Source of the DNA: Siphlonurus alternatus
Lineage: Eukaryota > Arthropoda > Insecta > Ephemeroptera > Siphlonuridae
Length of the DNA: 64,000 bases
Assembly: GCA_949825025.1 (NCBI GenBank)
Contig: OX463778.1
Span: 26,221,551-26,285,550, forward strand
Reading direction: 5' to 3'
Positions 47,716 through 60,643 of the stretch are shown here, in pieces; within the stretch, counting starts at the first letter, position 1; the number at the start of each line of letters is the position of its first letter. A model generated the notes under the pieces. That model worked only from the letters and a program-made list of their open reading frames with translations. It did no database searches and was not told the origin of the DNA. Position numbers and translations under genes: made by a program.

Positions 47716-48503
47716 TATATATATGTATATTATGTAATATGTTATTAAATTAAAAGTTGACTGTATCTTGGGTCATGGCTACTCATGCACGACGGACAGA
47801 TTGAATACGCGTAAATGTTTTATCAAAATTGAATCAATTAATCTGAAACTATATTTGGCCTGAGCAGCGGCATGAACGTTACCATCAGATGAAACTAAGG
47901 TGAACCTCCTCCTTTCGATATTTGTGTATGGTGCATGGTTGGAGTCAGTAACCGACAAAGACCAGGGCGAGACTGCAGCCACAAGATGCATGTGTTCAGC
48001 GATTTTTTAAAACGATATACGACACGAATCCTGTGCTCCTGTTCTAAAATGATTTGTGTTGATGACACGATTTCGTCGTAACAAGTTGCGAATACTACTT
48101 GGAAACTTGAGTTTCATGGTGATAAAATAAATATTGCGCTAAAATCAACGTGATTGTCGTACACTAATTACATGTTACACACATTTACAGTGCTACTTTT
48201 TTCGAGATCAGCAAAAAATGCGGGAGAAAAAAGTCTACCCTGACTTGTATATTATATACAGTATATCAGTATAATAAAGTCTGTCTTATTCCTGTTGTTT
48301 TCTATAAATATTCTTAGCTCCCTCTAGCATTACGTAATGAGCATAATCTTGCATGAATGTAGCAGCTCTCCGCTTCAAATTGCTATAGTTCAAACTTTTA
48401 TGTATATTTTTTTTTTCTTTTTTAACTAGAAAAAATATTTTATTTTTAATAGTCGTCACACTCAATCTCTTAGACTTTGTTCCCATAGAATTTTATTTAT
48501 TCG

Positions 48504-48556
<53 letters not shown>

Positions 48557-50761
48557 GAAACAACGTTATATATATAATGTATACGCGTAAAAAGGTTAGA
48601 CTTAATCTGGGGGTGTAATTACAGTTTTTTTTATATATAAATAGATACTAAAAATTATTTATGCCCAGAAAATAATTCGGGAGTGGCAGGAAATTCTGTC
48701 TATGTTGAATGCAAAATTTCAGGAAAAGGACTCCCCCCCCCCCGACTTTTCTCCTGATCTGTTTAAATGGTTGTTAATTTTTCAGAATTTTTGTCAATTT
48801 TTTCAATCCAATATAATTGTTATGACTGGTGTTAAAATAATTGATTTGCAAAAAGTAAAAAATAGATCTTGAATCTAAATGTTAAATGTATATTTAAGTG
48901 ACAACTATTGCATCCTATACATTATTAATTAATATGGAAATTCATTTCAACACTATTAATATCAGACAAAAGAGAGTAATACTCTCTTCTCTCTGCTACA
49001 TAATGTCATGAATTTTGTGAGGAAAAAGATAGAATTTTTACTTCATAAAAGATAACAAGATCTCCCTCAATTACTTTTTGTGATTGAATTTGAAATCATC
49101 CTTCGAAAATTTTAAGCTGTCTTATTTATATATTATATAATATGACACATTAAAATGAATTAATGATATTAATAAGAATCAACTTGGTGATGCTACGTGA
49201 TGATTACCATTAGCGGTCATTGCACTTATTATTATTTTCTGATGGTTAATCTAAAATAATAATACTTACAACTAAAATCAATGAACATGCAAGTTCAAAT
49301 AAAAAGTCATATTATATAATATGTATTATTTTTATAAATTTTTACAGTTAATATATATTTTTTTTGTTCTAACTGAATTTAGCAAACAGTCGCCTCAATC
49401 CCCATCAATTGCTAGCTATATTCTTCCAGTTTTTTTTATCCATATATATACTTCTAAAAAATAATGTATATTTTTTTTTAACTTTTTAACTTTTTTTTTA
49501 TACTACTTATTCATGTTTTGTTTTTTTACTTCCTAAAAAATGAATTAATTAATTAATTATTATATATTTTATTTTATAAAGGTGCACTTTGATGAGATTG
49601 ATTTATCATCTGCTAGGATGAGCCAATTAGCCGGATTAGCTCTTATAACCGCAATGGCGAATTCGCTTCCGCATATAAGGATTTCACAGCTTGTGCTGCA
49701 TGTGACAAAATCGCGTCGCATCGCCGTTGTCACCATCTGAATCCGCCTTTACATATAAACTTCTTTTTAATTGAAGACATTTTTTTACATCGTTATAATA
49801 TAAATATAAGATTATTTTATATTATTAATTAATATATTGATACTACGCCGTGATGAAACCAAACAACAATATTATTGTGTTGAATTACCATGCCACTCAT
49901 CAAACATAGTATAAGCGGACACATAATTATTTATGTTATTGTGTAAAGTCGCGCGCGCTTACTCACGGTTCACGAGTCTGCATGCGGTTTGCTTTGTGAA
50001 ATCTCTACGTTTCTAAAGTCGATTTTCCCACTCGTCTCCGGCCCCACGAGGTCGAAGTATGATTACACTGCGGGGACTGCACGTTGCGAGATAGCACAAG
50101 GGGCACGCGCTGCATCCAGACAGGGGTCAGTGCAGCGATGAGTCATGGACGACCCCTAGACGACAAGCCGACTGCAGTACGCTGACCACGCGTCTGTCGC
50201 CTCGCTGGCGCAATGGAGACTTCAAGTCAGCTGATTTTGCGGTGTTCCCACCGTCCTATCTAAACCAATGTAAAAAAAAATTTTTTTTTTTGGTTTCAAA
50301 TTCATAGATTTCATAGTTATATAGAGAAAAATTCAAATTTTCTAAAATGGTGGCTTATGGAGAAAATTTTCCCTATACGGGGAACACCTTGAAGCCTATA
50401 TTTTTTTATGAAGCATTTTAAAATTGTTTCAAAATAATACTATTTATTCAAATTCAAATTTTTATTTCGACCATAAACTGTACAGCATGGATCACGTCAA
50501 TTATTACATAAAATATGTAACATACTTAATTCTTATTAAAATTAGCCTAAATTTAATTAATTTAAACATATATACCCAAACAATATTTAAAAATATGATC
50601 TATAAAGTTAATATAATAATTAAAATTGTGTCCTTTTAAACATCACATTAATAGCACCATAATATATGTAACACACAACTTTTAAATTCAATTAAAAGTC
50701 CATAATATACATTATGACAAGTTAATTGGTCATTTCAACATTTCATTTTACTAATAATACA
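46505..50761. other. Intergenic region with (AT)n runs and two CpG-rich patches
   Basis: (AT)n runs lie at about 47660-47712 and 48510-48554. GC-richer patches occur at 46630-46740 (a short ORF MEEVAAIVISLTAAV followed by a GTAAAC donor-like site) and at 49945-50250. The latter contains TGACTCA and CAGCTG sites and many CpGs in an otherwise AT-rich background. Neither yields a supportable gene; either could be a promoter or a repeat. Confidence 0.45.
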
Positions 50762-50764
50762 TAT

Positions 50765-50856
<92 letters not shown>
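50762..50856. repeat. (AT)n microsatellite, about 95 bp
   Basis: The longest AT run in the window. It abuts the SINE fragment on its 5' side. Confidence 0.95.
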
Positions 50857-50857
<1 letters not shown>

Positions 50858-50859
<2 letters not shown>

Positions 50860-51170
50860 TAAAAACCACGTTTCCCACCCAGGGGTAAATCGTTGCGCTT
50901 TTCCACTATGTGGTTCCCCTGGCTTTGGACCATTGCACTTCCGGTTCATTGACAAAAGCTGTAGCGTCCATCCTGGCTGAGGTTTCCACGTTTCCCTCAG
51001 CCGCAGGCAAATGCCGGGATGGATTGCAAGGCCGTGGCCGCCCCCGTTCCGAAAGAGCCCGCGAAACGCTCAAGTTAGGATTTCGGAAGGTTCGGGGTTT
51101 CAAAGTAGTATGTAATTAGTAAATAGAAGTACCCAATAGGGTTTGATAAAAATATTAAAAAAAATATATA
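50858..51170 (+). mobile_element. 5'-truncated copy of the 5S-derived SINE, plus strand
   Basis: The body and A-rich tail match the minus-strand SINE at 18708-19112 (shared words AACCACGTTTCCCACCCAGG, GGCAAATGCCGGGATGGATT and AGAAGTACCCAATAGGGTTT). The 5S-like head is absent and is replaced by the (AT)n run. The apparent ORFs on both strands come from this repeat. Confidence 0.85.
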
Positions 51171-51215
51171 GATCTTGGAGTCAGACAACATATCTCCCTT
51201 GACGTATATATAGTT

Positions 51216-52317
51216 CAGGGGCGTAGACAAGGGGGGGGGGGGTTGGGTGTTATACCCCCCCCTTGAGAGCTGAACCTTCGTAAATTTTAAGGGAAAAATA
51301 ACAAAAAAATGGCACTCGACGAATACGATTTAGATAAAATTTTATGAAAAATTTTCTTAAAAAAAAAACTTTAAAAATTTATATCCTCGAAACACATCCG
51401 TTAATACATCTTTATTTTTTTTTAAAATGCGTCAAGTATTATGATTATTCAATTATACTATATGATATTAATTCTATTATTATGTAATTATATTATGTAA
51501 TATATTCATTATTAAAATTCCCCGCATGATGTTCAGCATAAAAATTAAAATTATATATGGTATTTTATTATTTTTTAATTAATTAAGTATATTACATATA
51601 TAATATTACTTTTTACAATAGGAAGTTTTATTGCTAAAATGTATAATACTGTACAAATCTATAAATTTATTATTGAAGTTAAAAAAAAATCTTATTTTTT
51701 AAAATTAATTGTACAATATATTATACTTAATGTAATAAATTGATTTCCTTGTTTTGAAAATTTAAATATAAATATTTTTTCTTGTTCGAACATCAGTACA
51801 TCGTCTTAAAATGTGGTCTATTTTTTATAAGAAAAATTAGTGACAAAAATAGTGTAAATATTAGTAACTAGATATTTTACGATTTACAAATATAAGAAAT
51901 TTGCTGCAACTTTTCATCGAAAAAAATAATAGTCCACTTACGCTCCTTTTTCAAAAAAATCGTGCATCATGAAACTAATAAAAATAATATGAAAATGTTT
52001 ATTAGATGAATTACTTGATTTAACTAAAATTATTTACTCAAGGCTTTATTTATTACGTTAGTGCATGTATTGAAAAGAAATTAAAAAAATGGGATACAAA
52101 AAATAAAATATAAAATTTAAAAAAAATTGCATTAGGCCATACATTCTCTATAATAGTATTTTTTCATAATTTTACCCTAAAAAAGGGGGCGTGTCCTTAA
52201 AAAAATCGCGCCTGCGGCGGGCTATTGCGGGGCTACGCCCCCCAAACCCCCCAGTGGGCTGTCCTCGGTCTTTATCTTGAAGAACCCCCTCTTGGACAAA
52301 TCCTGGCTACGCCACTG
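51216..52317. mobile_element. hAT-type non-autonomous element, 1102 bp
   Basis: It begins CAGGGGCGTAGACAAGGGGG and ends CTGGCTACGCCACTG, flanked by an exact 8-bp duplication ATATAGTT (51208-51215 and 52318-52325). Ends of the CAGNGGCGTAGCCAGG type are common in animal hAT elements. The interior is AT-rich with no transposase. Its right subterminal block (about 52140-52250) recurs inverted near 58590-58670. Confidence 0.92.
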
Positions 52318-52325
52318 ATATAGTT

Positions 52326-54101
52326 ATTGCTTGATTTGGTTCTTAACCATTATTGATAGGGCAGTTGAAACATAAAAAAGTCTATTCTAGCCATCATTAA
52401 TAAAATTTATATAGTATATATTTTACATTAAATTATTACACATTTTGATTTTGCTCAATATTTGGTTATTTGGTCTCTTTTGTTACCGCGCAGTTCTAGT
52501 TACCAGTTAAAAATACACAATATAATTTGTAAAGTAGAAATGTCAGAAAATTAATTAATATATACCTCTCCATAGTTTTGTTTATGATTTATAAAATTAA
52601 AATTAAATTAAAATTAGTTTGTCTGTTTCTGCTCAATAATAAGTTCATTAAAAATATATATGCCAATTATATTAATACGTTTGCTTACTATATTGCATGC
52701 ACAATATGGAATGCATTGCTTGAAAATGTATAATTATAGCTTTATATATAATTTATAAATACGTGAAAGATTTGTTTTATTTTCAAAGTTAATTGAATTA
52801 ATTTCAGATAATTTATGCAATCAAATTAGTTGAAAATTTCCTCTAAAAGTGTCACAGAGTCAAATGTCTCTATTTAAATAATAGTAATAATGAAATGACA
52901 TCTCCTCTGAACTATCTTATCTATTCCCCGGGTCATTACATTGCCAAGCCAAATTTAAAACTCTGTATAACATTATATGTTCTAAAATAGTCTTTGAAAA
53001 ATGCTAGCCTCACTACTATAATCTATTGTCATGCAGCGATATTTTCGTAACAACTGCGAAAACCTTGAAAGATAAGCATATTTTATATATCATCTGTGTT
53101 ATATAATTAAGGCTTGTCACGTAACGTTGAAAATTACGTCAAGATTATAATGAATAAGATCATCACAGTGAAGGAATGAAATCAGGGTTCTAATTATAAG
53201 CATTTAACATTTTGTTAAAAATTATTTTAGTTTATAAAATACAGTACTTAAAGATTTTAGAGTTATATATTATACAATATATATACACACAAAATTAAGT
53301 TATACAAAATATTGATATATAACAGTGGTATAGCTTAATTATTTTTTGAACATTTTTAATTTTTTTATTTTGTTTATTTATTTCACCAGAAATATGTTTG
53401 TACATATTAACAAGAATAAAGATTAAGAAAATAGTGAAATAAGATATTTTACAAAGCACTATAAGAAGCAACGGGACACATAAAGTGCTAAAATATCCTT
53501 TTACTAGATAAAATATAGAATTCTCTAAAAACAAAAAGCAAAAAACTCCCTTAGATGTGATTTTCGTGTGTGAATGCACAATAATTGAAATCTAGGGGGG
53601 AAAAAATATATTGAATTCATCATTCATCACTTCAATTAAGGGTTAAATAAAATAGGGGTTGCATTTGCTCCCCCTTCTTTTAACCCAATTTTGGATTGAA
53701 TCCAGGGGCTATATTTGGTCCTGGTGGATCAATCAGGGCTTCCCCCGGGTTCCGCCTAGCAACATGCGGCGACTTGCACAACTTGAAGAGCGGGTAGACG
53801 GGCGTGGGAGGGGTGACATCACTGATGACCTAGCCGCGGTCAAGGCCACACAGCCTCCTCGTGGAGCCGCTCAGTCTTTGGGCGATTCCCAACAGTGAGG
53901 TCACTGCATAAAGTACGAAATTGGCGCCGGGTTCAAATCACTTAATTTATTATTTATGTGAAATAATCTTAAGTATGTGAACTCTCCCCCGTTAGAACGC
54001 GCTTGCATAAATGGATACGATATGATATATAATATGATTAATATGAATTGCTGCAAACACGCAAATTTCATATTCACCAATTGTTCTTTTTATACATAAT
54101 A
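52326..54101. other. Intergenic DNA
   Basis: AT-rich to 53640. A GC-richer segment at 53680-53930 has a 79-aa ORF of low-complexity composition without a recognisable domain; I do not call it a gene. Confidence 0.45.
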
Positions 54102-54410
54102 ATGGAGTATTGACCTCAATGTTTTTATTGCAGAAATGGATAGAGAGTGCAAAGTTATGCTACCCTGATTTTTTTCATATTTTTTAGAGCCCGGGAACTA
54201 TTGTAAAAAATTATTGAAATTTCTATTTGTGACGTCACGAGACGCCGCTCCTTAAGAAAAAGAAAGGACTTGCCGCCGCGTGACGTCACAAAAAGTACTT
54301 TCAATAATTTTTTAAAAATACTTCCCAGGCTCTAAAAAATCAGGATAGCATAACTTTGCACCCCCTATCATCCATTTCTGCAATAAAAAAAATTGAGGTT
54401 GATACTCCAT
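54102..54410. mobile_element. TGACGTCA-family palindromic MITE with TA target duplication
   Basis: ATGGAGTATTGACCTCAAT and ATTGAGGTTGATACTCCAT form the ends, with TA on both sides (54100-54101, 54411-54412), which fits Tc1/mariner-type mobilisation. TGACGTCA at 54230 and 54281. The arms are near-complete mirrors. Confidence 0.9.
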
Positions 54411-54789
54411 TAGGAGCGCCGAACCGTCTGCACTTAATTAAACGGTCGCAGTCGCAGTCAAATTTAGTGGGACATCGTGTACTTGAGCGCTGCAATCGCC
54501 ATGTATGATGAACTCTGTACTTTAATTTAATGCAAATAAATATTGTAGAATTAAAAATATTCATAATGCCCTGAATATTTTTATAAATATATTTATTAAG
54601 TTAATTAGCCATCCGGATATTATTATATAACCTATCTCCATAGCATACTGCGTGCAGGCTCTAATCTGTTAAATTGAAGAAAATAAGTACTATTAATTTA
54701 TAGTATTTATATGCTTTGCGATCGTCTGGGACCAGTCCAAAAGAAGGATGTCTTATTTATGGTGGCAATCTTAAAGGTCCACTCGTATA

Positions 54790-55108
54790 ATAGAGTATTG
54801 CCCTCAATTTTTTATATTGCAGAAATAGATAGAGGGTGCAAAGTTATGCTACCCTGATTTTTTTCAGATTTTTTAGAGCCCGGGAACTATTTTTAAAAAA
54901 TTTATTGAAAGTCCTTTTCGTGACGTCACGAGACGCCGCTCCTTAAGAAAAAGATAGGACTTGCCACCGCGTGACGTCACAAAAAGGACTTTCAATAATT
55001 TTTTAAAAATAGTTCCCGGGCTCTAAAAAATCTGAAAAAAATCAGGGTAGCATAACTTTGCATCCTCTATCCATTTCTGCAATAAAAAAAATTAGGACAA
55101 TACTCCAT
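54790..55108. mobile_element. TGACGTCA-family palindromic MITE with TA target duplication
   Basis: ATAGAGTATTGCCCTCAAT at the left and AGGACAATACTCCAT at the right, TA on both sides (54788-54789, 55109-55110). TGACGTCA at 54921 and 54972. It lies only 380 bp from the previous copy. Confidence 0.9.
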
Positions 55109-55110
55109 TA

Positions 55111-55595
55111 AACTTCATATATTATCTGATAATTATCATGTACATGATATTATTATTTTTAATTGTACGGAGAATATTATACTTGATCTTGGCTATATTT
55201 TATATTTCTTGAGTTTGTTTATTGATATAATTAATACTGAATTTAGTTTAGCTTAGTATAAATTTCTTGGAACTGAAAACCACAAACAAGTTTGATTTTT
55301 TTTTCACAATATTATTTCCGTATATGAGCTCATTTATCACGCACAGTAATTAGAACATAGACTTTAATCCAACAACTCTGTTATTGACAGATATTATACC
55401 ACTGGCTGAATAAAATCCTAGTTTTACTGCTGCTGGTCTACGGCCTCTAAGGGTTATCTCGGCTGCTGTGCACGTTCGCGAGGAGTGGCCAGCACGCGTC
55501 ATCGCGCTTAATTTTAGTTGTGATATGCACTAGAGAGGACACTTAATTCTATATTAGTAAATAACTTTTTCGTGCAAAGGATATTCATATTGAAT
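55111..55595. other. Intergenic DNA between MITEs
   Basis: AT-rich; a less AT-rich part at 55430-55510. No ORF supported. Confidence 0.5.
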
Positions 55596-56229
55596 GTTAT
55601 TTCACTTTTTGGACTTTTACCTTTTCCAGTGTTCGATGTAAAGCCGGTATTAAACGATACAATTTTGCATACAATTTTTCCTTATATACAAGAAAATTTC
55701 ATCTCCATACAAACAAATGGAGTTCAAGTTTTCTTGAAAGGAAAAATTGTATGCAATATTTAGAAAAATTGTATCGTGTAAAGCCTATATTACACGATAC
55801 AATTTTTCTTACTATTGCATACAATTTTTCCTTTCAAGAAAACTTTAACTCCATTTGTTTGTATGGAGATGAAATTTTCTTGCAAGGAAAAATTGTATGC
55901 AAAATTGTATGGTGTAATATAGGCTTTATACCGGCTTAATCCTTCTGTGTGTAGTATGTTGCGATGGTCACTTAGTGTTCGTGCACGTCACCATCACTTG
56001 CATGTATTGTACTACACATATCACTACGTTTCGAGAGTCAACCGCTCTCTTCCTCAGGTGATCTGAGACGGAGGAGAGCGGTTGACTCTCGAAACGTAGT
56101 GATATGTGTAGTACATAATACAAGTGTTAGTGACGTGCACGAACACTAAGTGACCATCGCAACATACTACACACAGAAGGATTACATCGAACACCGGCAA
56201 AGGTAAAAGTCCGAAAAGTGAAATAACAC
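55596..56229. mobile_element. Palindromic element interrupted in one arm by a foldback element
   Basis: TTATTTCACTTTTTGGACTT and CCAGTGTTCGATGTA at the left are mirrored at 56180-56229 as TACATCGAACACCGG and GTGAAATAAC. The inner arms TTCTGTGTGTAGTATGTTGC and TCGAGAGTCAACCGCTCTC are mirrored around about 56055. The left arm carries an insertion (55642-55937) absent from the right arm. Confidence 0.8.
55642..55937. mobile_element. Compound foldback nested in the palindrome
   Basis: AAGCCGGTATTAAACGATAC at the left is mirrored by TATAGGCTTTATACCGGCTT at the right. It contains two consecutive hairpins built from GCATACAATTTTTCCTT, AAACTCCATTTGTTTGT-like words and their complements. TA flanks both sides. 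The family recurs at 20461-20625. Confidence 0.75.
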
Positions 56230-56845
56230 TTAATTCTATATAGAAATTAAGTTATAGTCACTAACAGGCCGTGGTGACCACACTTTCCCTCCCTTATCCC
56301 TACCTACCCACTACTCCGCCTCGAGCTTCACGTTTGTATCCCTGTAAAAAAACAAAAACAGAGCGTTTATAATTATATAAATCTGGATTGTTAAAACGTT
56401 AAATAAAAAATTTAAACATACAGTCGATCAGTACCATGACCCTCATAATTTTACTGTAAATTTTACCACTAAAATTTTAGTTATAGTTTGTATATATATT
56501 ATACATTATATACATAAATTATTACTTATGCTATATTGTCTAATTTTGATATCGCAACGTCCGCCTGCAATATAGGCAACTCTTTCAGCTCGCTCGATCT
56601 GTTCAAAACTCCTTTTTGTCCCACTTAATTGTGACGTAATAACTATTAAGCCTTTTTCCTTTCTGCAGCTGTCGCTAATAGAATACATATTGTGAATATA
56701 ATAATATAACAAAACATTATTATACTTTGTTATATGAACTCATATGTTTTTACAGCTATTTCCAATTTATTAAATGTTAAATTTAGTATGTAGTGAATGT
56801 AGTCACAATGTATCAATTAATCAACTGATATTTAATGTGAATAAA

Positions 56846-56881
<36 letters not shown>

Positions 56882-57235
56882 TTTATTTTTATAATTAATT
56901 GCAATATAGAGCTATATTATAAATATTTTTAAATTAAAATGATCGTGATAATAATACATGGATTAAAAATTGTTAAAATTAATTAAGGGTTTAAAAGCTT
57001 CATTTTTATTGCGATTTACAAAATATAAAATGTTAAATAATAATATTATATTATATAACATCATAATTATCAGTATAATGACTGTAATATAATTATATTA
57101 TATTTCCAGATCTATTATATAGTTATAATATCGTCGTGCCTCGATGGTCAGAGTCTATAATATGTAGAGTATTATATGTATATTTATATGCAATACTGTA
57201 AGGACTTTTCAGTCTTTTTAGTTCAGCGACTATAG
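56230..57235. other. AT-rich intergenic DNA
   Basis: (AT)n run at 56848-56878. No gene seen. Confidence 0.55.
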
Positions 57236-57617
57236 ACAATAATGGTTGTATTTTTTTATTTCATAATTATAAAGCATACCTAAAATTATGCTTTTCTGAA
57301 TTTTTTCAGATTTTTTGGAGTGCGGGAACTAATTTTAAAAAAAACATTTAAAATCTCTGAATTAGGGTGGTACACCTGATGGGACAACCGTGACGTCATT
57401 TGTCGTGCTGTGATTGGCTATTGATGACATCACAGTTGCTGTGATTGGCTATTGATGACGTCACGGTTGTCCCATCAGATGCACCACCCTAATTCAGATA
57501 TTTTAAATATTTTTTAAAAATTAGTTCCCGCACTCCAAAAAATCTGAAAAAAATTCAGAAAAGCATAATTTTAAGTATATTTTCTAATTATGAAATAAAA
57601 AAATGCAACCATTATTG
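57236..57617. mobile_element. Palindromic MITE with two TGACGTCA sites and CCAAT-box repeats
   Basis: AGACAATAATGGTTG at the left is mirrored by CAACCATTATTGTCT at the right, with mirrored AAATTCAGAAAAGCATAATT words. The core has a tandem GCTGTGATTGGCTATTGATG unit and TGACGTCA at 57391 and 57456. A few words (GATTTTTT-GGAG, GGGAACTA) recall the 22929 family, but the ends differ. Confidence 0.8.
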
Positions 57618-57951
57618 TCTATTGTATTGTATAATTATAAACATGACACATGTATGCAGAGTAATTTGAATGACACACCATGTAAAAAAAGGATGTTCCA
57701 CCCACCATCCCTAATGACGCGACCGCATCTCCTTAATTCAGTCGCCCCCCGACGCCAGTCTCCCTGCGCTTAGCAACCTGAATCCCGGGAACCGTATTAA
57801 TGAGTGTAATGACTAATGACACGGGCCCACATCCCGAGAAACCGACGCTGTTTTCCGTCTCACCGAAGAGACTATATAATATATCTATGGCATCGATCGA
57901 GTTTCCTCACTGCACCACGTTGTATACTGCAGTCAGTGTTTTTTCCACTTA

Positions 57952-58295
57952 AGTTAGAGATAATACGGATCAGCTGGCCCAATGCTAAAAAATCCCATTC
58001 ATAAATGTTCTCCTCTACATCCCCTATCAGTAGGTAAAATATCAGGTATACAAAAACGAGCTAGTTTTCGAGTAATTAAGTTTTAAAGTTCTCTAATTTA
58101 ACATGGAGAAATGGAATTTCCATGTTAAATTAGTCAACTTTAAAAATAAATAACTCGAAAACTAGCTCGTATTTGTATACCTGATATTTTACCTACTGAT
58201 AGGGGATGTAGAGGAGAACTTTTTAAATTTTTTTTCATAATTTTTATGATTAGAATTTTTTTAGCATTGGGCCAGCTGATCCGTGTTATCTCTAC
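57952..58295. mobile_element. Palindromic MITE (GATAA..GATCAGCTGG family), copy 1
   Basis: AGAGATAATACGGATCAGCT is mirrored by AGCTGATCCGTGTTATCTCT. Interior words CTCCTCTACATCCCCTATCA and ACGAGCTAGTTTTCGAGT are also mirrored. A second copy lies inside 58972-59783. Confidence 0.85.
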
Positions 58296-58971
58296 CTTAA
58301 TTATAAATTAAAATATCACATGCACATGCGTCTTACGTAGAAACAATCAATAACAAAACATAAATTTAGTAAATTTAGTCCATGCAATTTTCATATTTTT
58401 GAAAGCACACAATTCACAAAAAACTAAAAAGTTTCCTGTACGTTTCCTTATTTATAACTTTAAAAAATGTCAAAAATTTAAGATATACATATACATATAA
58501 TTTAGGGGCGGCCCGTGCTCCTTTTCCGCGGGGGTGCTGCCTGACATGGGACCAGCAGAACACCATGGGGGGGTTTGGGGGGCGGAGCCCCCCAATGGCC
58601 CACCGCAGGCGCGATTTTTTTTAAGGACACGCCCCTTTTTTAGGGTAAAATTATGACAAAATCATATAATAATGCTCTCAACAAAGAAGCAGAAATTATC
58701 TAAAAACAAAAAATGCATGCATTTTATTTATAATTTGTTATGACATGCACTTATGCGAGCCCTTTTGAAATCGTGATTGAATGTTTCAAACTTAATATAA
58801 TATCCAATTTTAATTATTTTTTTTTAATTCATAAGTATTTTCACGTGGTAAGAAAAATATATAAAAATAAATATTGTTTTAAGCCTTTTTTTTAAATAAT
58901 AGTGTCAATCAAACTGCATTTTTAATATGAAACCTGAATGTCTGGTATAATTTTTACGCAATGTATATAAT

Positions 58972-59783
58972 GAACATCAAATAAATCGATCATGGTATAT
59001 ACAATATGTACAAAATTAGGCGACAACCAGAATCTAATATAAATTTTTAAAGACAAAATTTAATAAAAAAATAACAAATGAAATTTTTATAAGAAAAAAT
59101 TGCATTATTAAACATTATTTCATTATTATTAGTATTTATTTAATTGAGAAAAAAATAATCGTAATCCTGTTAAGGTAGAGATAACATGGATCAGCTGACC
59201 TAATGCTAAAAAAATCTCAGTCATGAAAATTACGAAAAAAAAAAAAAAAATAAAATGTTCTCCTCTACATCGCCTATCAGTATAGCTAAATTATCAAGTA
59301 TACAAAACTGAGCTAGTTTTCGAGTTACTAATTTTTAAAGTTGTTGAATGTTGACTAATTTAACAAGGAGATGGAGAAATGAAACTTCCATGCTAAATTA
59401 GTCAACATTAGAAATTAATAACTCGAAAACTAGCTCGAATTTGTGTACCTGATATTTTAGCTAGTGATAGGGGATAATGTAGAGGAGAATATTTTATTAT
59501 TTTTTTTTTCATAATTTTCATGAATGAGATTTTTTTAGCATTGGGTCAGCTGATTCGTGTTATCTCTACCTTAACAGGATTACGATTATTTTTTCTCGAT
59601 TAAATAAATACTAATAATAATGAAATAATGTTTAATAATGTAATTTTTTCTTATAAAAATTTCATTTCTTATTTTTTATTAAATTTTGTCTTTAAAAATT
59701 TATATTAGATTCTGGTTGTTGCCTAATTTTGTACATATATTATAGTATATACCATGATCGATTTATTTGATGTTCATGCAGTT
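58972..59783. mobile_element. 812-bp palindrome containing copy 2 of the GATCAGCTG MITE
   Basis: ATGAACATCAAATAAATCGA at the left is mirrored by TCGATTTATTTGATGTTCAT at the right. The symmetry runs through ACAACCAGAATCTAATATAA / TTATATTAGATTCTGGTTGT to an inner copy of the 57952 family (about 59175-59570). The axis is near 59375. Confidence 0.85.
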
Positions 59784-60611
59784 CTGATCACCCTATAATT
59801 ACGACACATCGGTATAATTGGCTTGAGCGCGCATAATGAGAAACCTCTCGAGCGGTATAGCAGATCAAAGATCCCAATTTTTTTATTGTTGTTTTATTTT
59901 CTTTTTAGCCATGCAATATTTCTTTGATTACTATCGCATATTTGCTGCTAAATAATGTACTGCCGGTACACGCAAACCCGGGAAAATAAGCTATATATTT
60001 TTCTCATCCTGGAGTTATAGTTAACGTTTTCTTATATTTTGTATACTCGTACACTTTTACAACTTGTTTTTGTTTTATTGTTTTATTTTTATGTTTGAAT
60101 TTTCACATTAATGGTATAAAATGCTGAAGTGAATAATTAATAAATAAATAGCTCCCATGTATATCGACTTGTTCCTGGTAAACTTATAATTTATAATAAA
60201 ATACATGGTCGCGATTCACGAACGAATTAAGTTATCCAGATTTCTCACTTAATTACTTCGATTGACGTTTAGTGCCATCGAGTTAGACTGGCGCTAACTG
60301 CGTGGTTAGTAAAAAACCTGTTGTTGTCGTTGTTCGAACGTGAGATCTCACGATTGTTTACATGCATGCCCCACTTAATTTTCAAAAGACAAGTGTTGGT
60401 TCTTTTGGGACAGTCATATTTTTATTAAAGTAAAATAAAAGTGCTGGTCTTCATTCCTCAGATGCTTCAATATATTTAGTCAATCTTTGTTAGTATATTC
60501 ATGCACTGATGAATGTAATTAAAATTTTGTTAATCTGCTCAATGAAACCATATATATATTACAGGAAAGGTCTTCGAAGTGTTGTTCAAATTATTCCCGC
60601 ATGTCAAATAC

Positions 60612-60643
60612 CACAAGCTCATTGGTTATGTTGAACCAATGAG
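60612..60643. repeat. Short perfect hairpin
   Basis: CAAGCTCATTGGTT and its exact complement separated by six bases. It is inside the TIR element above; no function assigned. Confidence 0.7.

Noticed and set aside
53659..53898. 79-aa ORF in a GC-richer patch
   Set aside because: No domain, no splice partner and a composition typical of repeats; not enough to call a gene.
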